This document shows, piece after piece, positions 6,671-14,336 of a DNA stretch of 34,401 nucleotides. The stretch's first letter is position 1. Each line of letters opens with the position of its first letter. A program made the position numbers and the translations under genes. Under the pieces are notes generated by a model that saw only the letters and a list, made by a program, of their open reading frames with translations, was not told the DNA's origin and did no database searches. Origin of the DNA: Rikenellaceae bacterium DTU001 (GTDB lineage Bacteria > Bacteroidota > Bacteroidia > Bacteroidales > DTU049); assembly GCA_001512885.1 (NCBI GenBank), contig LFSZ01000116.1, positions 1-34,401 of the forward strand. The letters run 5' to 3'.

Positions 6671-8284
6671 TTAACCTGTAATTCGCATTGATACTGTAGG
6701 CAATTCTCTTACAGTACCATCAGGACCTTTTGCTTTGATATTTTCTATATAAAATCTAGATCCTCTCGTAGATCTTTGTATAATATCTATTACATCTTGA
6801 GTAAATCTCATCCCAGATACTTGCTTATCTAATAGATCACCTGCAGGAGTTCTATAAGTAAAGCTATATGAAACTATATCAAATTTAAGATCAAATTCGA
6901 AATTTTCAATATCAGCTATTACATAAGGATTTGCAAGAAGCTCGGTCTTAGTATAATTGCCACCTGCTTTGCCTGCTACCTTAGCTATAGGCGAAGGTAC
7001 TCTTTTGACCCTAAACTCAGCACTACCCATACTCATCATTTTACCATTCATTTCAGCAGTTACATTGACTACAGATTTGGTCCCTTGACTTACTCTTACA
7101 ATGTACTTACCATTTCCTTTAGGAATTATAGTACCATTAGTAATAGATGCTCTAACTCTATCATTAGGCACGCCTGGTACAGAGATCGAAACGGGATTAT
7201 CTACTCCAATATAAAACACATTCATTTTGTCAGCTGATACAGTAGCAGTAGGAGACATTACAAAATATTCTTCTTTAAACCAATAAGTTTGCACAGCTCC
7301 AGATTGACTTTTAATAGTAATAGTCCCACCAAATTTTTTAGCTCCGGGAGAAGTAGCAGGTATTCTAAGAATACCACGCCCACTATCACCTTCTAATTTA
7401 GTAACATTACCTAAAACTTTGAGATTTACAGTGTCTACATCATCTCCTATTAAAATTTCAGGATTTTGGCGAGTATCATAAGCTGCTACGAATATCTCAG
7501 CTTCATATTGGCTACCAGCAACTACAATACTTGATTTAGGAACAACTTTTACACCTACTCTATCAAACGTAAAATCTTCTGCACTCACTGCAGAATACAA
7601 TTGAGCTACTACATCAGCTTCCATATTTCTAACTTCAAGTATTAGTTTATTAAGTATCACTATATCTGCAGCTAAAATAGTATGGTAAAAATTTGTCATC
7701 TCCCAGTTTAATTGTTGATCACCCTCTATAGTAGGATACATTTTATTTTCAATATCTAAACCTAATTGTACTTTGTCAGCATACTTGCCCAATAATTCAA
7801 TCATTTGCTTTCTAAAACCTACTAATTTATTTTTTAATTCACGCGCTTTACCTGCACTTCCATCTTGAGAACTACCAACAAAAAAATTAGTTGGAGCATC
7901 GAAATTATCTCTTCCTTTTATATCTCTTAGATTGAGTTTGCGAGCTTCTTCTACACTCACTCTCTCAGTAACCGCAATTACTTGAGCCTTTAAATCTTCA
8001 ATATATTTGACAAGTTCGTCTGCTTCTTTTTTAACTATCAATGCTTTTTCATAATTATCTTTTACTTTTTCGGGAGTCATAGCATAAGCTTTGTCAAACA
8101 TTGCATAATTTCCCTGAACTTTGTCATAAAAAATTCTATTTGTTTCTTCTATACTATCATTTACAATAATAAAAGCATCGAGAATATCCTTAGATACATT
8201 TAATGCTAACATAGCCGTAAGCACTAAATACATCATACCTATCAGTTTTTGTCTCGGTGTTTCAGCACAATTTTTTGCACCCAT
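6671..8284 (-). CDS. gldM: T9SS/gliding motor protein GldM (PorM)
   Basis: GldM crosses the inner membrane once and spans the periplasm. With GldL it forms the proton-driven rotary motor of type IX secretion and contacts the GldK/GldN ring. The 537 residues begin with the conserved 'TPRQKLIGMMYLVLTAMLALNVS' membrane helix (about 9-31). A long periplasmic part with the family's helical D1 and beta-rich D2-D4 domains follows. The conserved acidic residue after the helix, Glu31 in the Flavobacterium johnsoniae protein as I recall its sequence, appears here as Asp33 (SKDIL). The start is supported by an AAAGGAG motif 8 bases upstream, in the 16-base gap behind gldL. Confidence 0.95.
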   Translation of the reverse strand: MGAKNCAETPRQKLIGMMYLVLTAMLALNVSKDILDAFIIVNDSIEETNRIFYDKVQGNYAMFDKAYAMTPEKVKDNYEKALIVKKEADELVKYIEDLKAQVIAVTERVSVEEARKLNLRDIKGRDNFDAPTNFFVGSSQDGSAGKARELKNKLVGFRKQMIELLGKYADKVQLGLDIENKMYPTIEGDQQLNWEMTNFYHTILAADIVILNKLILEVRNMEADVVAQLYSAVSAEDFTFDRVGVKVVPKSSIVVAGSQYEAEIFVAAYDTRQNPEILIGDDVDTVNLKVLGNVTKLEGDSGRGILRIPATSPGAKKFGGTITIKSQSGAVQTYWFKEEYFVMSPTATVSADKMNVFYIGVDNPVSISVPGVPNDRVRASITNGTIIPKGNGKYIVRVSQGTKSVVNVTAEMNGKMMSMGSAEFRVKRVPSPIAKVAGKAGGNYTKTELLANPYVIADIENFEFDLKFDIVSYSFTYRTPAGDLLDKQVSGMRFTQDVIDIIQRSTRGSRFYIENIKAKGPDGTVRELPTVSMRITG

Positions 8285-8292
8285 CTTCTAAT

Positions 8293-8299
8293 CTCCTTT
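8293..8299 (-). promoter_or_regulatory. Shine-Dalgarno-like site of gldM
   Basis: AAAGGAG (minus strand) lies 8 bases before the gldM ATG, inside the short gldL-gldM gap. Neighbouring operon genes gldK, gldL and gldN lack such a motif, so gldM may get extra initiation within the operon. Confidence 0.55.
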
Positions 8300-8300
8300 T

Positions 8301-9389
8301 TTATCTATTAATACTCATTGCAGCTAACATATTACCATAAACAGTATTCAAAGACTGCAAGTTTAGCGTTAATTTTTGTGTTTGAGACTTATACTCTTGT
8401 ATTGATACTAACATTTCTTGAACATTTGTAGTGAAATCTTCGACACCTTCGCCAAAAGATTTTACTTTGCTAAGCTGATTTTGCATTTCATTTAATTGTA
8501 CTTCATAAATAGAATTAAGAGCAGCAAGATTGTTAGTAATTTTTTCAAATTGTTCTCTCAATTTCACATTATCAATACCTTGAAAATCTAATTTAGCAGT
8601 AGAATTAACAAGCATCTCCGAAGATTCAATATATGTTTTAGCTAATTGATTTGCACTATTAGTAGCATTCTGAATAGTTTCTGCATATATTTTATTAACT
8701 TGTGCTGTTTCTTCCATAGTACTAGCACTAGTCTGGGTAGCTTGAGATAACTTTTGAAAATTAGAAACAATATTTTTAAGATTATCAGCAAATTCTAAAT
8801 TAGCACCAATAACTTTAGCTGTAGCTTCTTTGGTCTGTGAATATGTTTGATTTAACTCTGCTACTGTATTGGCAGTTGTATTCAAATTAGTAACGAAATT
8901 ATCAGTAGCCGTAGTAGCGTCTGCCAATCCTGATAATTTTTTAGCGTTTTCACTCAGATTGCGCATGCCTTCAGCTAAGCTCTCAATGAGTTCTGGACCT
9001 ATCTTGGCTTCTTCAAGCATCTTATCAAGTTTTTGAGTAACGCTATCTTTTACTACGATTTCACCCCCAGTACCTAAAGCTTCTGCAGCTTTACGAGCTT
9101 CTATCTTTTTGAGCATTTCCTCATCCATAGGTTCATCTGGATGATAATAACCCCATAATTCAGGATAAACTAAGCTCCAATCAGGTATAACTGGTTGCTC
9201 TTCGAAAGCTGAAAAGAAAAAAATTACTGATTCAGTGATCATACCAATACTAAGCATTATAGTAGCCCCTGGCCAGTGTGTAATTTTAAAAAGAGCACCT
9301 AAAATAACTAAAGCAGCTCCAATACCGTACAATTTTGTCATAAAGTTTTTGTACGCTCTACTTTTTACGATTTTGTCTAACCAACCCAT
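8301..9389 (-). CDS. gldL: T9SS/gliding motor protein GldL (PorL), long coiled-coil form
   Basis: GldL is the inner-membrane stator-like subunit; five copies surround two GldM helices and use the proton gradient. The 362-residue protein has two membrane helices at about 20-37 and 43-61. 'GALFKITHWPGATIMLSIGM' is the conserved loop between them, and E53 in TES lies where the key TM2 glutamate (Glu49 of F. johnsoniae) sits. From about residue 115 on it is a long, mostly helical cytoplasmic tail with coiled-coil-like Leu/Asn/Thr repeats. This is longer than F. johnsoniae GldL (about 215 residues) and nearer to P. gingivalis PorL (about 309). It sits between gldK (37-base gap) and gldM. Confidence 0.95.
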   Translation of the reverse strand: MGWLDKIVKSRAYKNFMTKLYGIGAALVILGALFKITHWPGATIMLSIGMITESVIFFFSAFEEQPVIPDWSLVYPELWGYYHPDEPMDEEMLKKIEARKAAEALGTGGEIVVKDSVTQKLDKMLEEAKIGPELIESLAEGMRNLSENAKKLSGLADATTATDNFVTNLNTTANTVAELNQTYSQTKEATAKVIGANLEFADNLKNIVSNFQKLSQATQTSASTMEETAQVNKIYAETIQNATNSANQLAKTYIESSEMLVNSTAKLDFQGIDNVKLREQFEKITNNLAALNSIYEVQLNEMQNQLSKVKSFGEGVEDFTTNVQEMLVSIQEYKSQTQKLTLNLQSLNTVYGNMLAAMSINR

Positions 9390-9426
9390 AACTTATTTGT
9401 TTTTTGTTATTTAATATATTTTTTTT

Positions 9427-10830
9427 TTAACGATAAACATTAGATGACATTGGACCATCATCTTTGTGACGACCGAGATACGTCTGAACATTGCGAAAAC
9501 CTATATACGATTTAGCACTATCTTGATATTCATAATCTCGTGTACTCACCTGCATATAAAAGCTTATATCTTTCCAACTACCACCACGTATTACTTTTCT
9601 TTTCAAGACAGGTGGGTCTGTATCTTTAGCTTCATAGGAATAATCCATATTAAGATCATGCGCAAATTGATATGCAGAAGGATCAAATGCATTATTAGTC
9701 CATTCTGACACATTACCTGCCATATCATAAAGACCATAATCATTGGGTGAATAATGAGCTACTATCACAGTATGCAGTCCACCATCATCTACATAATTAC
9801 CTCTTAATGGCTTAAAATTAGCCAAAAAACATCCATTATAATTACGAGTATAAGGACCTCCCCAAGGATAAGGGCTAAGCTGTAAACCACCACGAGCAGC
9901 ATATTCCCATTCAGTTTCTGTAGGCAAACGAAAATCATTAACGTAAGCACTGCCAGTTTTTGATAAATAACTATTCAAGTAATTAGTACGCCAGATAGAA
10001 AAGGCACGTGCTTGCTTCCAATTAACACCTACGACAGGATAATGATCATAAGCAGGATGCCAGAAATAACTTTGTGTCATCGGCTCATTAAAGGAATAGG
10101 TAAAATCATGTATCCAACATAAAGTATCAGGAAAAACATTAATAACATCTTTTTTCACATATACAGAACGATCTTGATATCCTTGTGGTCTATTATTCCA
10201 CATAGGCATAGTAACATTATCAGTTTGATCGCTTGTCAATGGGCTGTCCCAATTTTTAGCAGCTGCAGCTCGATAATCTATCCAATAGTATTCATAATTC
10301 CACTTACGAACATCAAATTGCTTTTTACGAAAATATCTTTCATGTTCGGGCAGATACATATCAGCTAAAGCCTCTCGCTCTTCTTGCCCTTCCCAATTTA
10401 TTTTTGTTTTCCAATTTATAGCAGGCGGGAATATCTCTTCTCCATATTCATTTTGCGTTATTAAATGAGATTCATCTATTTCCCCTAATATGGTATGAGC
10501 TATTGAGTCCCTAACCCAATAAACAAATTGCCTGTATTCATTATTAGTAATTTCAGTTTCATCCATATAAAAAGATTGTACAGAAACTACTTTATTAGTT
10601 TGAATATGATTATAAGGCACATCTTCATCACTCTGTCCCATTATAAAAGATCCTAAAGGTATGAATACCATTCCATAAGGTGTAGGTTGATACCAAGCGG
10701 GTCGATCTCTCACGCCTAATAATTGACCTTTATCAGAAGTATCGCATGAGCTAACAACAAGTGCCATTACACAAACTAATCCTAAGATTTGTAGACTTGC
10801 TTTTGATTGCTTTATATCCATTTTTATCAT
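9427..10830 (-). CDS. gldK: T9SS/gliding lipoprotein GldK (PorK)
   Basis: GldK/PorK is an outer-membrane lipoprotein that forms the large periplasmic ring with GldN. The 467-residue protein has a lipoprotein signal with VSSC at 26-29 (lipidated C29). A formylglycine-generating-enzyme/sulfatase-modifying domain follows: 'MVFIPLGSFIMGQSDED' at about 54-70, 'DETEITNNEYRQF', 'RLPTETEWEYAARGG', 'YDMAGNVSEW' and the final 'RGGSWKD...GFR' motifs. Family members use this fold structurally rather than as an enzyme. ATG 10830 is kept; ATG at 10821 would leave a shorter n-region. It lies 51 bases after porP and 37 before gldL. Confidence 0.95.
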   Translation of the reverse strand: MIKMDIKQSKASLQILGLVCVMALVVSSCDTSDKGQLLGVRDRPAWYQPTPYGMVFIPLGSFIMGQSDEDVPYNHIQTNKVVSVQSFYMDETEITNNEYRQFVYWVRDSIAHTILGEIDESHLITQNEYGEEIFPPAINWKTKINWEGQEEREALADMYLPEHERYFRKKQFDVRKWNYEYYWIDYRAAAAKNWDSPLTSDQTDNVTMPMWNNRPQGYQDRSVYVKKDVINVFPDTLCWIHDFTYSFNEPMTQSYFWHPAYDHYPVVGVNWKQARAFSIWRTNYLNSYLSKTGSAYVNDFRLPTETEWEYAARGGLQLSPYPWGGPYTRNYNGCFLANFKPLRGNYVDDGGLHTVIVAHYSPNDYGLYDMAGNVSEWTNNAFDPSAYQFAHDLNMDYSYEAKDTDPPVLKRKVIRGGSWKDISFYMQVSTRDYEYQDSAKSYIGFRNVQTYLGRHKDDGPMSSNVYR

Positions 10831-10881
10831 TATTTTCTTATTTTTTAAATTAAACGTAAAAAATTTAATTAAGGTTACATT

Positions 10882-11883
10882 TTATAAGAATTTAACATTT
10901 CTATATCCTGAACGATATGTTTTCTTTTCAATTAAGAAGCAATAATTAATAAATATTTCGTGACTACCAGAGCTTACTTTATTTCTGCCAATAGCTGATG
11001 TAGTAAAATCATAAGAATAACCAAAAGAAATAGGTGCAAGCCCTTGATTTAGACTATTAGCAAATGGTTGAGCACCAATATTTATCATTACTGCATCGTG
11101 CACTCTATAGCCAAGTCCACCCCATACCATACCTTGATAATATACTTGTAAATTTATATCATATTGCACAGTAGTGAAATCAGTCTTTATTAAAGCTGAT
11201 GGTCTTAATTCAAATTGATCATTATTAAGAGGGAATATATAACCACCTGTTAAAAATAAATGAGTTTTTAATTTTAAATTAGAAGCCTCTGCTAATTCAG
11301 CTTTAGATTGTAAAAGATTTACAGCTGATAACCCCACCCAAAATTGATTAGGCTTTAATAAAAATACACCTAAATCACCATCTATCACCATATCTGATTG
11401 CTTGCTACGTTGCATTAATAAAGGATCATTAGGTTCTAATGGATTTAATTTAGAAAAATCTAAACTTTTGTCTAAAAAATGTAAATTAAAACCAACACCA
11501 AGAGTAAAATCTCTAATGTAAAAATTATATGAATAACCAATTTTCACCCCAGTATTATTTTCATAACCTAATTTATCATTATAAACAATCAAATTTAATC
11601 CTCCATGCAATGCCTTGATATAACCATCTACAGCTAATAACATTGTTCTAGGATTAACTGTATAAGTCTCTCCATTTACCACTTCCTTGAAACCTACCCA
11701 TTGATTGCGATATAATGCAGTAGCACAAATAGAATTTTTTACCCCAGCAAATCCTGGATTATATGCATTAAAGTTTTGAAAATAATGCGTAAATTGGGCT
11801 TCTTGTTGAGCTTTTAAAACGGTGGAGCTCATAACCATCACTAAAAATATTATAATAAAATATAATTGTCTTTTCATATTCAT
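10882..11883 (-). CDS. porP: T9SS outer-membrane protein of the PorP/SprF family
   Basis: PorP/SprF proteins are outer-membrane beta-barrels that help secrete or anchor T9SS substrates such as adhesins. The protein (333 residues) has a signal peptide ending near KAQ and the family opening 'FTHYFQNFNAYNPGFAG' right after it. A barrel-like pattern of alternating strands follows, with late 'APISFGYSYDFTTSAIG' and a C-terminal strand region. I place the start at ATG 11883 (MNMKRQ...); a TTG three bases earlier would be the only longer choice, and ATG 11877 also leaves a good signal peptide. It is the first gene of the operon, with a TTTG-N19-TAATTTTG promoter upstream. The same order (porP-K-L-M-N) occurs in Porphyromonas gingivalis. 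Confidence 0.93.
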   Translation of the reverse strand: MNMKRQLYFIIIFLVMVMSSTVLKAQQEAQFTHYFQNFNAYNPGFAGVKNSICATALYRNQWVGFKEVVNGETYTVNPRTMLLAVDGYIKALHGGLNLIVYNDKLGYENNTGVKIGYSYNFYIRDFTLGVGFNLHFLDKSLDFSKLNPLEPNDPLLMQRSKQSDMVIDGDLGVFLLKPNQFWVGLSAVNLLQSKAELAEASNLKLKTHLFLTGGYIFPLNNDQFELRPSALIKTDFTTVQYDINLQVYYQGMVWGGLGYRVHDAVMINIGAQPFANSLNQGLAPISFGYSYDFTTSAIGRNKVSSGSHEIFINYCFLIEKKTYRSGYRNVKFL

Positions 11884-11936
11884 CAATTTTGATTGTAAAA
11901 TTATATAAAACTTTTGAATTACAAAAATTTAATTAG

Positions 11937-11967
11937 CAAAATTAAAAAAAATATTAATGTTTACAAA
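11937..11967 (-). promoter_or_regulatory. Promoter of the porP-gldKLMN operon
   Basis: On the minus strand TTTG (11964-11967) is followed after 19 bases by TAATTTTG (11937-11944), a match to both elements of the Bacteroidota housekeeping promoter. The leader to the porP ATG would be about 45-50 bases. Confidence 0.65.
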
Positions 11968-12032
11968 AAATTTATGGCAAAAATAAATAAATTTTTTAAT
12001 AAACAAAATTTTTTATTTACATAAAAATCGCT

Positions 12033-12065
12033 TCTGATTTTAGATTGATAATATCAAAAATCAGA
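12033..12065. repeat. Inverted repeat upstream of the porP promoter
   Basis: TCTGATTTT (12033-12041) pairs perfectly with 12057-12065 around a 15-base loop. It lies upstream of the porP promoter and downstream of the decayed gene at 12191-12475. It may be that gene's old terminator or an operator; the sequence does not decide. Confidence 0.35.
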
Positions 12066-12190
12066 TAAATGTCATTATACTTTATTTTAATTTTATCAAA
12101 TAATTTATTTAAATATTTTATCTTTTTTATAATAAAAAATGCAAATATTATCTTTCGTTTAAATAAAAATTAGAGTGATCTTTTTTTTTG

Positions 12191-12475
12191 TTATTTGATT
12201 TCAATTCTAAAAGCATCAGAATATTTAGGATCTGGTATGATCACATTTAATGTAAAAGTCTTTGTCTAATTTTTTTACATTATGAAACCTACATCAGCAC
12301 TATATTCGTATCATTATTACTAGATATAATTTTTTATGAGTAAAATATATATATTCTCTGATTTATTAAATAGTACTCTACTGTATTGTAACTTTATCAT
12401 TTATATTATGAGCTGATAAAGCACTAATAAATGATAAAATAAATAAAAACACAATGATTTTTTCATTATTTTCAT
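12191..12475 (-). pseudogene. Decayed small secreted-protein gene
   Basis: Read on the minus strand, the region opens with ATG codons at 12475 and 12466. In a shifted frame a signal-peptide-like run follows (KIIVFLFILSFISALSAHN), which stops at a TAG soon after. Near the other end one frame reads YEYSADVGFIM, a TAA, KN, a TAG, then TKTFTLNVIIPDPKYSDAF and RIEIK before the TAA at 12191-12193. A secreted protein of roughly 90 residues broken by a frameshift and several stops fits this best. The family is not recognised. It sits in a 660-base gap with no intact gene, next to other accessory-looking sequence. Confidence 0.5.
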
Positions 12476-12542
12476 TAGATAAGTATTTATTTACAAATAT
12501 TTCTAAACATCTTCTTTACTTTCTAATTAATTTCTTATGCCC

Positions 12543-12588
12543 GTTCTCAATTTGTCTCACTCTGTCTCACTCTCTCCCCTACTCTACT
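12543..12588. repeat. GTCTC-type tandem repeat inside the permease 3' end
   Basis: GTCTCACTCT occurs twice in tandem (12554-12563 and 12564-12573), followed by more C/T-rich sequence. It resembles the tract at 1-30. It overlaps the stop and final codons of the MFS gene. Confidence 0.5.
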
Positions 12589-13839
12589 ATAAAAAATCAG
12601 ATACAAATATGAAACTATCAAAATACTATATGCATATTGCATATCAATTTTATCACAGAGCCAACCAAAGAATGGACCTAAAATAGCACCGCCTATTATA
12701 CCCATAATCAGAAGCGCAGAAACCATTTCTGCCTTCTCATCGGCATTACGTAGAGCTATAGGCCATATACAAGGCCACATAATAGAATGAGCAAAACCCA
12801 ATAAGGGCACTGTATAAACAGATAAGTGAGTTGGCAATAACAAAATAGCTATAGTAATAATTATCCCTATAATGCTAAAAATCTTCAACATTTTTTCCTG
12901 AGATATATATTTTGGAATAAGTATTATACCTAGTAAATAACCTATTATCATACCTGTCATCACATAAGAAGTGAAATAGTGAGGAGTGCTAAAATCTATG
13001 CAGAAGTTGCCAATGCACAATAGTAACGGTTGTAAATTTGTACTTTGAGCGTATGCTACACTGCTATCACCAGCTATTACTTCAGCGCCGACATATAAAA
13101 AAATAGCTACAAAACCGAGCCAAGAATGTTTGGGAATGCCTTTAAACGAATATTTATGCTTTTGTGTCTTAGCTCGTGTCTCCACAGGCTTCATAGCATA
13201 AAAAATAAACATCAATGCTATTAATAAAATAGACATGATAAGATATGGCGATATGATAGAATGTGCCAACTGATCTAAGTAATTAATGCGCTCTGATCCA
13301 CCTAATTGGCTTAAAAAATTCTGTATTTCTTGAGGTTTAGTATCTCCGAATAAGACTCCACCTAATATCAAGCCACCTAATGCACCAGCAATTTTATTAG
13401 CTATACCCATTAAACTTATTCTTTTAGCGGCACTATCAATAGAACCTAACAAAGTTACATAGAGATTAGATGCGGTTTGCATCAAAGTTAATCCAGCTCC
13501 TTGTAAAAATAAACCCAGTAAAAATATAGGAAAAGATCTAGATAAAGCAGCAGGAATAAATACTAATGTTCCTATCACTATCAATCCTAATCCTAATAAT
13601 ATACCTTTAATTAATGATGTTTTTTCTAATAAAATAGCCGAAGGGATAGCAAGTAGAAAATATGAAATATAAAATGCAGTAGTTACTAAAAAAGCTTCAA
13701 ACCACCCTATCTCACAAATTATGCGAAAATAAGGTATTAAAATGCTATTTAACCATGTGAAAAATCCAAATACAAAAAATAAAATACCTATACTCAGCAA
13801 TGAACGACGTTCACTTACTCTATCTAAGCTCTTATACAT
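12547..13839 (-). CDS. Sugar MFS transporter (FucP/GluP-like)
   Basis: The 430-residue protein has about 12 hydrophobic helices and the pattern of the fucose/glucose-galactose H+ symporter group of the major facilitator superfamily: 'FFVFGFFTWLNSILIPYF' in helix 1, 'FYISYFLLAIPSAILLEK' in helix 2, 'GLFLQGAGLTLMQTASNLYVTLLG' around helix 4, and a late 'GFAHSIMWPCIWPIAL'. The substrate is probably a hexose or N-acetylhexosamine but cannot be fixed. Oddly, the last 12-13 codons (residues 418-430) are read from the GTCTCACTCT-type repeat at 12554-12573 and give an atypical charged tail. This suggests a repeat insertion replaced the original 3' end. A -7 element lies at 13872-13879. Confidence 0.85.
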   Translation of the reverse strand: MYKSLDRVSERRSLLSIGILFFVFGFFTWLNSILIPYFRIICEIGWFEAFLVTTAFYISYFLLAIPSAILLEKTSLIKGILLGLGLIVIGTLVFIPAALSRSFPIFLLGLFLQGAGLTLMQTASNLYVTLLGSIDSAAKRISLMGIANKIAGALGGLILGGVLFGDTKPQEIQNFLSQLGGSERINYLDQLAHSIISPYLIMSILLIALMFIFYAMKPVETRAKTQKHKYSFKGIPKHSWLGFVAIFLYVGAEVIAGDSSVAYAQSTNLQPLLLCIGNFCIDFSTPHYFTSYVMTGMIIGYLLGIILIPKYISQEKMLKIFSIIGIIITIAILLLPTHLSVYTVPLLGFAHSIMWPCIWPIALRNADEKAEMVSALLIMGIIGGAILGPFFGWLCDKIDMQYAYSILIVSYLYLIFYSRVGERVRQSETN

Positions 13840-13871
13840 ATCTGTAAATGATTTATTTTTTTAATAATTAG

Positions 13872-13879
13872 CAAATTTA
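13872..13879 (-). promoter_or_regulatory. -7 promoter element of the MFS gene
   Basis: TAAATTTG on the minus strand, 32 bases before the ATG. No TTTG -33 element is visible. Confidence 0.4.
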
Positions 13880-13990
13880 TTACTATTTTTTTAATATATC
13901 ATTGTCATTGCTTTCAAAAAATTATAATAATAGTATCTCTTTTGTTTGAATGATCTAAACTGCTAACTTTTAAGGTTTATATGATCATAA

Positions 13991-14287
13991 GGTTCTATAA
14001 CGTTTATTGTGGGTAAAAACATTTTAGATTATTACAAAAAATAACCATTTTTTAATTATTTAGGCTAATTTTTTTACCACAAAGGGCACCAAGTTATTAC
14101 ACAAAGTTCACAAAGTGCCATTTATAACCCTTTTAATTCCATCTTTCTTTGTGTTCTTGGTGCCTTCTTTGAGAACTTTGTGGTTAATATTTAACTGTCC
14201 AATAATAAACAAACCAATATTAACAAATTTATTTTTGTAAAATTAGTTTTTTTTTAAATCTTTACCCATATAAAACGTTATAGAACC
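13991..14287. mobile_element. MITE-like element, copy 1
   Basis: A 297-base non-coding unit between the permease and the AsmA gene. The ends are 27-base inverted repeats that match at 24 positions and share the exact first 15 bases (GGTTCTATAACGTTT). Flanking bases 13983-13990 (GATCATAA) and 14288-14295 (GATTATAA) agree at 7 of 8 positions, as expected for an aged 8-base target duplication. Inside are repeated CACAAAG words on both strands that form an imperfect dyad (about 14079-14190). It encodes no protein. The GG start and 8-base duplication resemble ISL3-family ends, but that assignment is an inference. A decayed inverted copy lies at 33705-33944. Confidence 0.75.
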
Positions 14288-14336
14288 GATTATAATATTG
14301 TTTGTATAAAAAATAAATTACGAGATTTTATTTTTT

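Noticed and set aside
13991-14287. Element as two nested terminators or a small RNA gene only
   Set aside because: The 27-base inverted ends, near target duplication and second copy at 33705-33944 fit a mobile element better; a transcript may still exist.
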